Source: Symbiodinium sp. CCMP2592
Taxonomy: Eukaryota > Sar > Dinophyceae > Suessiales > Symbiodiniaceae
DNA length: 64,000 nt
NCBI GenBank assembly: GCA_905221615.1
Contig: CAJNDT010003846.1
Span: 1 to 64,000, forward strand
Reading direction: 5' to 3'
Made by a program: the position numbers and the translations under genes. This document shows, piece after piece, positions 48,101-55,434 of this stretch (its first letter is position 1; each line of letters opens with the position of its first letter). Below the pieces are notes generated by a model. It saw nothing but the letters and a program-made list of their open reading frames with translations. It had not been told where the DNA came from and ran no database searches.

Positions 48101-50181
48101 ACCGCACGACAATGGGCGAAATCCACCAAGGCATGCAGTCTCATCATGGTTTTGATGCCTATGAGTATGGGGACACCTACAACGTCCAGTGTAAAGATTC
48201 CCAGGTCCACTTGGTGATCCCCTATTTGTTGTGGAAGAAGAATAAACGAAGACGACACGGCGAATTCCCCATTCCCGAACTTGAACTTCTTGGGAGCCTG
48301 ATCAACCACCTGAAAAGGAGCTTGCGACGTGGATCTCTCCCGCACTCTCATAAGGGCCTCCAGCGCTGGAAGCGAAGCCACCGTCTCGGTAGCCCCAGAG
48401 TCCAGGACTGCATATCCAGAGAGGTCCTCCGAGGCGTCCTGGGAGTAGATCGCATCCCGGTTGGGGTCCTCCTCAATCGCATAGACGGAGGATGGCACGT
48501 ACTCAGGCTCCACGGAGTCGCCATAGAAGATGGTGGCCACCTCGGAGGCAAAATGGACGGCACCCTTGCCTCCCCCTTTCGACTGTCTCTTGGGGCAGTG
48601 GCGGAAGTCGTGGCTCTTGTTGCCACAGATGAAACAGCCGGTGTACGAAGGGTCGCCCACCGCGGCTCCAAGGAACCCACTCCCATCATCATCGCGCCCA
48701 GGTAGTCCAGAAGCCACAGAGGCCGCCAGGATGGGGTTAGAGGAAGCCGACGAGGAGGAAGGGAAACCAAAGCCTTTTCCCTTTGGCTTTCCTTTCCCCT
48801 TTCCTTTCTTTCCCTTGAAGGAGCCGCCCTTGATGGATGGCGTGAAGGGGTAGAATCCCCTTGAAAGGTTTCGAGCCTTCACCGCTTGCCGAGCTTCAAC
48901 GAAGTTCCGAGCCTTCTGGTCCACCGCTGCATAGGCCTCCTCCAGCTCTTTCTGCTGTTCCTGGGGAAGATCATCATACCACCAAGCGGCTGAAGGGTCC
49001 TCATAGCTCCACTCGTCCGGGTAGTAGTCCTCCCAGCCGCTTCCATAGTAGGTCCACTCATCAGAGTATTCCGGAGCAGGAGGAGAAACTGGATGGACTT
49101 GGGCAGGAAGCTGCTTCCCCACGTAGTGCACCTCGCCACCATCAAAGAGCTCGTCAAGGTCCATGCTGTCCCCAAGCCACATGGACCATTCTCCTTGTTC
49201 CTCCACCCAGTAGGTCCGGCCTCGTCCCTTTCCATGGTGACCCGGTCCTCCTCGCGGTCGAAGCTCTTGGGAGAGGATCTCGTCTTCCATGGCCCTCAAG
49301 CTCTTCTCGATATCATCAAGACGGAGGGAATTCCCTGCCGCCGACTGGACTGCCAGGCTGGCTTGGTGGGAGATTCCTGCTCGACGCAGCAGAAGCCATC
49401 CCAGCGCTTCACTCGGGAGCACATCCGGTAAGTGCTCGTCATAACGATCCCATAGGGCGAGATCCTCCAGAGCCAGGGCACTTTCATCAGAGTCGCTATC
49501 CCTTGCCTTCGGTGAGCGCTTGGCACGACGTCGCCACGACGGAGAAGATCTTCCAGGAACCTCGTCGTCCTCAAGGAGCTCCTCCCTGTCGTCCTCAGGA
49601 GGGCCCACGGTCTCCTCCCCATCACCAGCATCATCTTCGCCTTGAGGTTCTTCCTGGGTCTCTCGCGAGGCCCGACGTGGAGAGCTTGTTGAGGGAGGCG
49701 AAGATCGGGTTGGCCTCGAAGTAGAAGGCGACGAGGTCGAGGGGGCTGCCGCTGCAGCCGCTGGATCACCTTGGTCCTTTCGGACCCGTCCCAAAGCCAC
49801 CTGGAGCTGTCGGTAGTGATAGCGCAGTTGGCTTGACCAAGTTGACATGCTCTGGCCTGGTACACGGCGGATGCGCAAGATCAGGTTCTCGAGACGGGTG
49901 CCGATATCTGGCACCGGGGTGCGGCCTAACCGCTCGCGGAGGTACTCGAGCAAGTAGATGACGCCATTTCTCCGGACCAGCATCCGGTGATCCAAATCTT
50001 GAGTAATGACCCATGCCCGCTCGGTAAGCTGGGCCACCACCTCAGGACCAAGAAGGTGACGCTTCCTTCTGGGTGTCCGCTCAAAGGAGAGGCGGACTCG
50101 CCTCATGAAATCCGGATAGGTAGCCGGGTCGCCATTCCAAGCACATCGAATTCTGTTGTCGGGAGTCTCATGCGAAGCCAT
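42103..50181 (-). CDS. copia gag-pol polyprotein, 2,692 aa, single ORF
   Basis: Domains by approximate residue: gag-like region 1-500; CCHC zinc knuckle CFICGNKSHDFRHC at 516-529; aspartic protease DSGA at 594; a Pro/Ser-rich spacer; a dioxygenase-like segment with HVD at 1187-1189, His 1258 and Arg 1267; a second extra segment about 1360-1490; integrase HH-CC (RFGH, CDEC) then catalytic Asp 1641, Asp 1707 and Glu 1743 (the last two 35 residues apart); reverse transcriptase with DVKTAFL near 2241 and YVDD at 2334-2337; RNase H with SDA near 2480, SAETQAL near 2543 and DARALYDAL. It is much longer than usual copia polyproteins (around 1,300-1,500 aa), mostly because of residues about 620-1600. 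No frameshift or stop interrupts it. The start is the first ATG after the 5' LTR and primer site, 142 bp in. Confidence 0.95.
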   Translation of the reverse strand: MASHETPDNRIRCAWNGDPATYPDFMRRVRLSFERTPRRKRHLLGPEVVAQLTERAWVITQDLDHRMLVRRNGVIYLLEYLRERLGRTPVPDIGTRLENLILRIRRVPGQSMSTWSSQLRYHYRQLQVALGRVRKDQGDPAAAAAAPSTSSPSTSRPTRSSPPSTSSPRRASRETQEEPQGEDDAGDGEETVGPPEDDREELLEDDEVPGRSSPSWRRRAKRSPKARDSDSDESALALEDLALWDRYDEHLPDVLPSEALGWLLLRRAGISHQASLAVQSAAGNSLRLDDIEKSLRAMEDEILSQELRPRGGPGHHGKGRGRTYWVEEQGEWSMWLGDSMDLDELFDGGEVHYVGKQLPAQVHPVSPPAPEYSDEWTYYGSGWEDYYPDEWSYEDPSAAWWYDDLPQEQQKELEEAYAAVDQKARNFVEARQAVKARNLSRGFYPFTPSIKGGSFKGKKGKGKGKPKGKGFGFPSSSSASSNPILAASVASGLPGRDDDGSGFLGAAVGDPSYTGCFICGNKSHDFRHCPKRQSKGGGKGAVHFASEVATIFYGDSVEPEYVPSSVYAIEEDPNRDAIYSQDASEDLSGYAVLDSGATETVASLPALEALMRVRERSTSQAPFQVVDQAPKKFKFGNGEFAVSSSFILLPQQIGDHQVDLGIFTLDVVGVPILIGIKTMMRLHALVDFAHCRAVFASVDAGLVVPLRRSKSGHLLVSLKDNWLQQGHRLDSLTRQPDLLPCLSKEGPASSFMVQDDQECDAVPQSVHAVDDLSASICLHDPPVTEPPPEPSPGHVLTASTSLQPSAVQEVGSMRALTVLTSLLALHGQGGSSFKVEDQEGQRSLGRGEIRGPGPSGPTDPWGPMSRQPPSGQGLQGKCDRLEPVRELDRMRSMQTSLDVHSSDGLPWHSPQERPTGQGCLRCSSRTSSQHRVLSVEPGDLLDGSRELCASPPGESTPSSQGRRAFHSRGGHQGSAQDATRGPLEEPGPDRRDHRGPVEEPGPDRQDHWGQGHRGAGREQEPSVTRFKSTLPWNDCGGSRGASTTSQSKGLETKLHDSRAAGGRDLNNDTEDQAHFVKLLNSLEVESFAEYLLDLESFDYQSMEELIEVMQPRRFQEGRAATTRDRKYGFAMVFGLYAHGNYYGVTRDSLHYPSTSRFFNECFRRLPAFKDCRWTSLSVLVNMKGHMHVDAHNASDFNNLALGLGPYQGGELWVEHREGDPPVPSSTVSWREVPGGKKVPGQTLSTWRTPTVFCPKRYHKTLPWTGNRYSVVAYTARSWSEACGDEDLYRDLRNLRVPTRTSSGEREALLFGSDEGQDVEEIEAASPEAELLTEADRNSILGSYVAYEEALNEIFVHYPNEKSAKVVNLCNPWLDPAAMEMALQGLDWKYHTLSFGEGCDLSTNGGFHRARSELSTLKPEWLWCHVPQGPAHLFDEAGGGNDPKAATRIKRYLKVLRHLLLLSRDHVLTGGKLLWLVPSKSEAGQLREFQRFWRCYGKGPATSPVDGVQVYSNVLEICDLPPGQPEDRFWTTFTTVTQQATTWLLDDEASAVYPVDVSCLETLTTTELERLNQHVRQLHRRFGHPSNRLLIKNLIHRNADEKVIAAASQLECDECMESQIKMPAPAVNLDKCERLWSCLQVDGFHLRCGETVYHYLLMVDEASGFAVVREMFSHPEEEHRNMTGQEVVHTLEEAWFQYFGYPDTLKLDLEGALRSTVLREACLDKGIDLVPAPAEYHEMIADVEREIGFVKQHLERFLRGGSFEHPGQAAIAAVTAHNALGRVHGFSPMQWALGRDLSVGGRVQDAPGDEISAATTSTTFSQRQSLRLEAEQGFLKYRAEQLLSRAKNAKVRSQAHYYPGDMVFFRRMKTPADLPANSWVDRPRLRGARWYGPARVLSCETKVEERHRKASQYVWAICGGRLKKFHASQLRHASPSEKLTHEALRDITMPWSMTSLTRLLDKGSFDDETRERASRSSFIGKKKKGLQRRPERVPRRPRLPPEQPPSASAAPPTAPFESDEEMVPDSAMRKAPRLHEPRPPPSSEMDLDIDRLLNDPRYLPSASTSTFQEQRRQHELDDRPWHVRQGDLLFTEEEAQDGVYAITLDMPANDKEWRKVLKDPKKFMAKSVQKGVEVSWNRLDEKQRAAMSEAKAAEVDSWLTNRVVKAALPHITKEQALKMRWIYTFKAAEPGKVKAKARMVILGYSDPSLLDQETSSPAMSRQSKMLFFNYAMARQWRILAGDVKTAFLQARAPDRQHPLHAQPLPELAAAMNLSERQMVELLGSAYGLTSAPREWFQDLTSTLRRLHAVPCLSDPCIWRLFADDDKTVIGLVGLYVDDILFCGDESNDKYCNFLHDLHQAYSWSPWESDSFHHCGIRVQQFADGSILLDHSEFCSELMQMPAREKGDLSELSSSEITQARAILGSIQWRASQSGPHHSAKVSYLLSLLATRKGEAVELVNKLVREVHSSRHVSVKVQQLGCDPSRLVFVGWSDAAVANRPDLKSTGGHLFGLMNPDEFRAGYGKINPITWKSSRLNRVARSSLSAETQALADLDGEMMFARLTWSEMNGCRGDLKDKDSWIRSIPATMVIDARALYDALERGDLTISNMKDKFSALETLALSQSMTTLGTYLQWTDSDHQLADGLTKVQKQDTLKRFLTTGCWRLRHPGAIMSAKKRRALEALGPCFAREAER

Positions 50182-50310
50182 ACTGCAGGATCGTGTAAAA
50201 GGGCTCGTGCCTTCTCAATCTCCCTGCGGGATCAGGCCCCGGAACCAGGTACTGTATCACGTAGGCGAAGCTACCCAACACAGCCTTGAGCTCCCCAGCC
50301 GCTGGTACGA

Positions 50311-50322
50311 GCTCCGCTACCA
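50311..50322 (-). promoter_or_regulatory. copia primer-binding site
   Basis: One base after the 5' LTR the minus strand reads TGGTAGCGGAGC. TGG pairs with the CCA end of a tRNA. The stretch resembles the initiator-Met primer sites of other copia elements (TGGTA.C.GAG) with one change that would still allow a G-U pair with a metazoan-type initiator tRNA. Confidence 0.7.
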
Positions 50323-50323
50323 A

Positions 50324-50619
50324 CACAAGTGTGTTGGAAGCCTCACCGCTCGATCACAGCACAGATGCAAAAGCCGATGGCCCCGTAGGCCTGCAGAACG
50401 AGGTCACTGCTTTTCCGGTTGCGGCCGTCACGGTCGCTCTGTCGTCAGTCCACTGACCACGCACCGAGCCTATGGCTTCAAGCAAGCTTCCTTTAGAAGC
50501 ACTATGTCGCGTAGCCTACAGATAAGCCAAAGGCGCGCCTGCGTGATACAGCTGATTATGTGCTGAAAGTTGGATGCAGGCAAAGGTTACCTACAACTCA
50601 AGAGGCTGCCTCTCTGACA
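50324..50619 (-). repeat. copia 5' LTR
   Basis: Identical to 41775-42070 except for one base at 50500. It should contain the promoter and polyadenylation signals of the element; none is obvious by eye. Confidence 0.93.
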
Positions 50620-50624
50620 CGTGA
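50620..50624. repeat. target-site duplication, right copy
   Basis: CGTGA, matching 41770-41774. Confidence 0.85.
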
Positions 50625-50639
50625 ACCACGGAGGCAGCA

Positions 50640-50845
50640 TGCGCAGTCATAGCTGAATGTGCATTCGCAAACATGCATTCTCGGATCTGCAACCGGAGAA
50701 TATGCATTATTGGATTTGCAAGTTGCCACATATGCATTCGAAGATATGCATTCTTGCATTTACATGTTGCCGCATATGCATTCTCAAATGTTGGGAAAAT
50801 ATGCATTATCGCGATTTCCGTACATGTTACTTGGATGGCTGATCG
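50640..50845. repeat. TATGCAT-rich repeat, right of copia
   Basis: At least six ATATGCAT or CATGCAT motifs at 20-35-bp spacing, ending CGTACATGTTACTTGGATGG, homologous to 41620-41720. The copia element inserted between the two related stretches. Confidence 0.65.
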
Positions 50846-50868
50846 GCGGTCATAATTGTAGGGTGTAC

Positions 50869-50968
50869 TATAGGGGCCTAAATAATTACCATGCTATTTT
50901 GGGGTTCCTTAGTAGAATTATAATATAAAGGGCCCAAAAGCCCGATTCTAATTATTAAGGCCCCTATA
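50869..50968. mobile_element. family A inverted-repeat element, intact
   Basis: 100 bp with terminal inverted repeats TATAGGGGCCTAAATAATTA and TAATTATTAAGGCCCCTATA (one mismatch). TA at both ends could be a TA target duplication. It lies 250 bp from the copia element. Confidence 0.75.
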
Positions 50969-51527
50969 TTGGGGTTTAGGCGTTGGAGATGCTCGTGTTG
51001 GACCATGCTCCAGAGTTGTCTCAGAAACAAACAATCTTCTGCGTCGTCCTCTTGCTGTTACTGTCGCGTTGCTATTGGTTATAGATTGTAGCAAGTAAGT
51101 TTTGCTCGTCGTGTGTAACAGCACGCTTACTAGGTAATGGCACTGTCTGCTGAAGCTCGGATTGTCAAGGAACTTCCGAGATGTGTCAATTAACTCCGTA
51201 GGGGAGTTCTCCTAGAGTTTTGGACTTAGGTGACGCTTGGTGGAAGCTGGAATGTGCTTCCCTGTCACTCATGTACAGCAGACTAGAAATGCATCGCCGA
51301 GGAATGCTAACTTCGCCGTTTGGGAGCTTTGAATTGAACACCTCGTGCACGAACCTGTAATTTGCAGTGCAGACTTGTGGTGGCCAGCCACTCTCCTAGC
51401 TGTGTTCCATCAGTGCTTCGCAGTTGTGCTCATAGAAACAGATAAATGCTAGTAAACTAGTATAGTTGTAAAATACCAACCCACATATTATGATAGCAGC
51501 AGTCCTTGCAAATGCTACTTGGCCGAC

Positions 51528-52107
51528 CTTGGGGATTCTGCAGCGCATGGACCAGCTCGCTGAGTTCCTTCAAGGCTAGGAGAAAGTCAACCCCTGATGG
51601 ATAAACTCATTTCTCGAAGGGCCCTGTAGGATTCGTACTGTAAACCCTGTTCAAGTATATAGGGGGGATGTATTCATCAGGGGTCTGCGTTACTAGTAGG
51701 GTTTCTTTGGGGCTTTGTGGAATTTAGGGTTAAGGGCACAAAGACGTGGCACACTCACTGATTGTTCCAAAATCTACGGACGGTTCTTTGCACCTAATTT
51801 GTTACCCATGCTGTCGTGTTTGCAAACACAATGCAGGGGACATTTCGAATTCCGTGGTCTCCACTGCCTGCATGGACTGTGAACTCTCGGTCAAGCCCGT
51901 GCTGACTTAACAGTGCATGCACGGCACTCGCTACATGCGACTCGTCTTGCAGCTGACCGTTGGAAATGAGCACAACGAAACGGTCGTGAAGCCAGGCAAG
52001 ATATCAGGGTGCCGGCAAATCGCAAGATACTCTGCCGGAGAGGCTCTATTTTGCCATTTTCGTTGGTGTCCATCGCGTCCGTAAGTTGCTGCAAAAGAGC
52101 GTCTGAC
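51528..52107 (-). CDS. Split EF-hand exon pair
   Basis: 52047-52107 codes SDALLQQLTDAMDTNENGKI; 51528-51567 (40 nt) codes ELSELVHALQNPQ. Joined, the loop is DTNENGKIELSE followed by an exit helix much like that of the pair at 25.6 kb (ALQNP). The intron falls after loop residue 8, with a GA donor and an AG|G acceptor. The unspliced reading breaks the loop. This is the last exon before the copia element on this strand. Confidence 0.78.
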
Positions 52108-52555
52108 CTTGGCAATATCGTTGAACCAGAACACTCGCTTGCAAATGCACAAACTGCAAAGTAGAGGGCAAACACCTCAACGAATGTAAAGACTTGCAAA
52201 CACCCCAGCAGCACCCGAGCTAGAGCCAGAGATTCCCAAAACGGACAACCGCGTACTTTACACGTTAAACGTACTGGTAACCAGAAGTTTATCTACACAA
52301 AGCCTCTACTCCCGGCATCCTACACTCCAACCTTTAGTAAGCTCCTTCACCCGAACCCTCAACCCTTAGACCCCTTCACTCAACCCCTCACACTCAAGCC
52401 AAAGCTTTCAAACCCATACTCTAAACCCTAAGCCCTTTTCCCTAAACTTCTCGCTAGACTCTTTGCGGCCGGAAGCGGCACGGTCACGCCGAGGCGGCGA
52501 AAGCCCCGCTGAATCTCCGAGGGATCCAGGGCCCCACTTCCGTCCTGCAATAATC

Positions 52556-52862
52556 CCAGAGACTCCCATATCCCTTAGTTACGGAACATACCTCAAATTA
52601 TAGTAGGATCCCAAGTATGATTTAAGGTATAGTTCCTTAATCAAAGGATCCCAAGTATGATTTAGGGTATAGTTCCTTAACCAAAGGATCCCAAGGATGA
52701 TTTAAGGTAGAGTTCCTTAATTAAAGGCCTACTTGTCGGGTATCCTGGGGAACTAGAGGTTAACATTTTTGGGTATATAGGGATTATATAGCGGCTATGC
52801 AACCCCAAAAAGGCTAAAGGTTACCTACTCGACTACTAGGAAGGATATTGGAGATTCTGAGG
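52556..52862. mobile_element. family D element with three internal 40-bp repeats
   Basis: Begins CCCAGAGACTCCCATATCCC and ends GGATATTGGAGATTCTGAGG. Inside, a 40-bp unit (GGATCCCAAG..ATGATTTA.GG and onward) is repeated at 52607-52646, 52647-52686 and 52687-52726 with few changes. The intact copy at 38987 has a single related segment. Confidence 0.72.
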
Positions 52863-52866
52863 TAAT

Positions 52867-52960
52867 CCCAGAGACTCCAATATCCCTTAGCTAAGGAACA
52901 TACCTTACCTTATAGTAGGATCCCTATAATATGATTTGAGGAGTTTGTGGGGTCTCTGCA
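52867..52960. mobile_element. family D element, decayed right end
   Basis: Starts CCCAGAGACTCCAATATCCC four bases after the previous family D copy ends. The right terminal repeat survives only as GGGGTCTCTGCA. Confidence 0.6.
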
Positions 52961-52993
52961 GCCCTGGGTCTCCCCCCAACTCTGGTTTTGGGG

Positions 52994-53180
52994 ATATGGG
53001 TCGTTGTCAGAATTAGGGTCCCTGTTTGGATGCCCTAAATATCAAAAGGGAAAAGGAGGGACCCTTAATGGGGACCCCTACCCTATAAGGGGCTATATAA
53101 AGGGTATATGGAAAATTAGTAGGTGCCGTATTAAATTAGGGACTCACAAAAGGGAGCGTAATTGTCAAAACTACCCATAT
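52994..53180. mobile_element. family C inverted-repeat element
   Basis: Ends ATATGGGTCGTTGTCAGAAT and AATTGTCAAAACTACCCATA form inverted repeats. The right end touches a coding-like stretch at 53186-53400, and its terminal repeat supplies the sequence GG|GTAGTT on the minus strand. Confidence 0.75.
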
Positions 53181-53185
53181 CAGTG

Positions 53186-53400
53186 AGGCAAGCTCCATGT
53201 CCACGAATTTGCACTCTGCTGGTTCATTGCATGCAGACTGCAATTCCAAAATAGTTCTTGTGGCTACCAGGATCATCTTTTCTTTATCGCCCAAGTATGC
53301 ATCTTCGCAAGTATGCACCTCAGAAATTACTCCGATCTTGTCATCTATTCTAATCTCTTCCGTTTTCTGCAGCTCCCTGGTCAGTTCTCTCTGTTGCTCT
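53186..53400 (-). CDS. possible coiled-coil exon next to a family C element
   Basis: About 215 bp open on the minus strand, including QEQQRELTRELQKTEEIRID, LGDKEKMILVATRTILELQS and FVDMELASLIW, then a GT donor that lies inside the terminal repeat of the family C element ending at 53180. It is lower in GC than the EF-hand exons, and the acceptor is not resolved. No family recognised. Confidence 0.4.
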
Positions 53401-53467
53401 TGTACTTAAACCCTAAAAAGCCCTTAAGGGGCCCCGAGTCCGAGTCGTCCGTATCTTGTGCTGAAGC

Positions 53468-53495
53468 GGGTCCTTGTCGATCGCCTTGAAGAAGC
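53468..53495 (-). CDS. EF-hand first-half exon
   Basis: Twenty-eight bases after an AG|G acceptor, coding FFKAIDKD. This matches the entering helix and first loop residues of the EF-hands at 22.7 kb (FFKAMDKD) and 27.9 kb (FFRAIDRD). A GC donor would end it within loop residue 4. The exon that completes the loop was not identified. Confidence 0.55.
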
Positions 53496-53925
53496 CTAAT
53501 ATGGCTCGAAGCTAGGGCAGCCATTGCAACAGGGCTAATTGCGGATCAAGCTTCTTGGTGCGGGGATTCAGGCTTTAGGACATGTTATGGTACTAGAGAC
53601 TGTTGAAGACCTGTGATGAAGCGAAGACCTGTGATAGTTCTTTGCCCCAGGCGTTCACAGCTGCAGCTTTACTGGGCAAGGTCGCGGCCTGACGGTTGTC
53701 ACAGGCTTCTTTCACAGGCTCGCACATCAAGTAGTGGTACTTCGCCCAGCGTGCATGACATGTTTGCATCAGGTCACCGGGTTTACGGTGTATGGCCGAG
53801 TGGCTGTGCGCGTCGTGAATCTTACGCCCATACACCTGCAGCTTCTGGCCATGAGTTTGGGGTCGCCCGTGCCAACTCAGGAATGCTAAAAGTCTCTCTG
53901 CGCAGCCAGGATACTGTAAGTTTGC

Positions 53926-54654
53926 CCGACTGCAGGGCCGTGTTGACACGATGCAGCACGTCGCTGATGGACTCCTGTGGACTGTCCTCGGCAATCGCAG
54001 AGTTGCAAAGCTCTCACGAGCAGGTTCCTCCCGACATCCTGCCTTCATCACGCGCTGTGCTGCTGCCTCCAGGGCATCCAGCGCCGCCTCCGACTCCGTT
54101 GGCCAAGCGGTCGTGTGTGCACCATTTTCAAAGCTCGGATGAAGCGCTTCTAAGGCCCTGCAAAAGTGCTAGACACCGCGGCATCATGCACTTCCAAAGG
54201 CTGCCCCGAGACACCTTCTTTACGCACCGGTCGAGCTCCTTCACACTGATGGAGCCACTTCCTTACTGATTCCCACAGTGCTTTTCGCTGCTCTTGGTGT
54301 ATCGCTGTCATCAGTCCTTTGGTTGCAGTAGTAGCAGTAACAGTTGTTGTCTTGACTTGCACTGTCCTGTGTGTGTTCATGTTGCGATCGAATGCATGGT
54401 CATCAGCGTCTTCAACAGGGCCATCATCACCGGCCTAGTCAGCGGAAACGGCTTTATCATCAATGTCATGCTCTGTTTTCGTGTCGTCTGTTGGTGTCCA
54501 TCTGCATTGACAAGTGCCATTGCGTATCGGTGCAAAGGCTTCGTGTCGTGACTGGGCATCCCGCCATCTGCATCTAGAAGCTCCGTCAGTGCATCCAGCT
54601 CTTCAGCGCTGATCTCGTAGCCCAGCTTGAAAAGTCCTTTCAAATGTTTCAACT
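53926..54654 (-). CDS. EF-hand exon chain
   Basis: Four exons: 54565-54654 (LKHLKGLFKLGYEISAEELD then ALTELLDAD), 54215-54261 (SGSISVKELDRCVKK), 54043-54087 (AALDALEAAAQRVMK), 53926-53974 (ESISDVLHRVNTALQS). The first two join through a GC donor and an AG|G acceptor to complete the loop DADGSGSISVKE. The rest continue in phase 0 as amphipathic helices. Frame is kept at all three joins. Confidence 0.75.
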
Positions 54655-55109
54655 CTTGCGCTTGTTGGCATAACTGTCAACAGACATATGGATTACAAGA
54701 GAAAGTCATTCATGCCCATTATCTGCTTGCGCTGCAGGAATGCCAAAAGAACTGCAGAGACACCATCAGTATATCCAAGCTTACACACATGTCGATCACT
54801 GAAGGGCCTTCGCTTTAGCCTGACACTCAAAAGCCGTCTCTTCCAAACCAAACCCTAAATACCCTGTCCCCCAAACACATGAAGGTGATGACGATGGTGA
54901 TGCCGCTGAAGGGAAAGATGATGTCATTTATGCCAGAATTTTCCCCATGGCGAGAGCTTGAACGTGGAGGCGGCTCTGAATTAGGAAGGCATCCCCTCGC
55001 AGTAAGAGAGATGCACTCTCTGGGGGACAAAGACGGAATCCGAACTTTAGAAAACTAACCAAATTCTGAAGATCCGAGCTTGCTGGTTGTGTTCACCAAG
55101 CCATGGTAC

Positions 55110-55151
55110 CTTCCCGGAGCTCTGCCGGTGCGAGGTGGGCGTCGCTGTCGC
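55110..55151 (-). CDS. EF-hand second-half exon
   Basis: Codes DSDAHLAPAELRE between an AG|G acceptor and a GT donor. Aligned on the Glu as residue 12, it supplies loop residues 3-12 with Ala at position 6. The exon carrying residue 1 was not found. Confidence 0.45.
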
Positions 55152-55434
55152 CTGGGCTTTTTGAGCATCTGATTGGGGGCCCGGCTTATTTCGGAAAGCA
55201 GTGTTTCTGGTCCCGGATGAGCATGAACGGAAAACATGCAGTGTGGGAAGAAGACAGGGCCGCTAGGATAAATACGTTTTGCGAAGTCTCCCATCGAATC
55301 GCCGGAAACTTCTCCAACCCAACAGCACTGATCCAATTCTTCAGGACCCCAAGCCGCTCCAAAATAGAACCCTTCCCAACCTAGAGTTTGTCATCTCCGC
55401 GACTGTACCCCAAAGAAAGCTCCGGAGCTTTCAC

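Larger units (their letters stand above)
41775..50619 (-). mobile_element. complete Ty1/copia LTR retrotransposon, 8,845 bp
   Basis: Two 296-bp direct repeats (41775-42070 and 50324-50619) flank one long ORF. The repeats differ at a single base (G at 41951, C at 50500). The 5-bp sequence CGTGA lies immediately outside both ends (41770-41774 and 50620-50624), as expected for a target-site duplication. A tRNA-like primer site follows the 5' LTR. The order protease, integrase, reverse transcriptase, RNase H is that of Ty1/copia. On the minus strand the LTR begins TGTCAG and ends CTTGTG. No convincing polypurine tract precedes the 3' LTR. The near-identical LTRs and intact ORF point to recent insertion. 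Confidence 0.95.

Noticed and set aside
48861..49724. 287-codon plus-strand ORF
   Set aside because: It is antisense to the gag region of the copia polyprotein and has no motif of its own.
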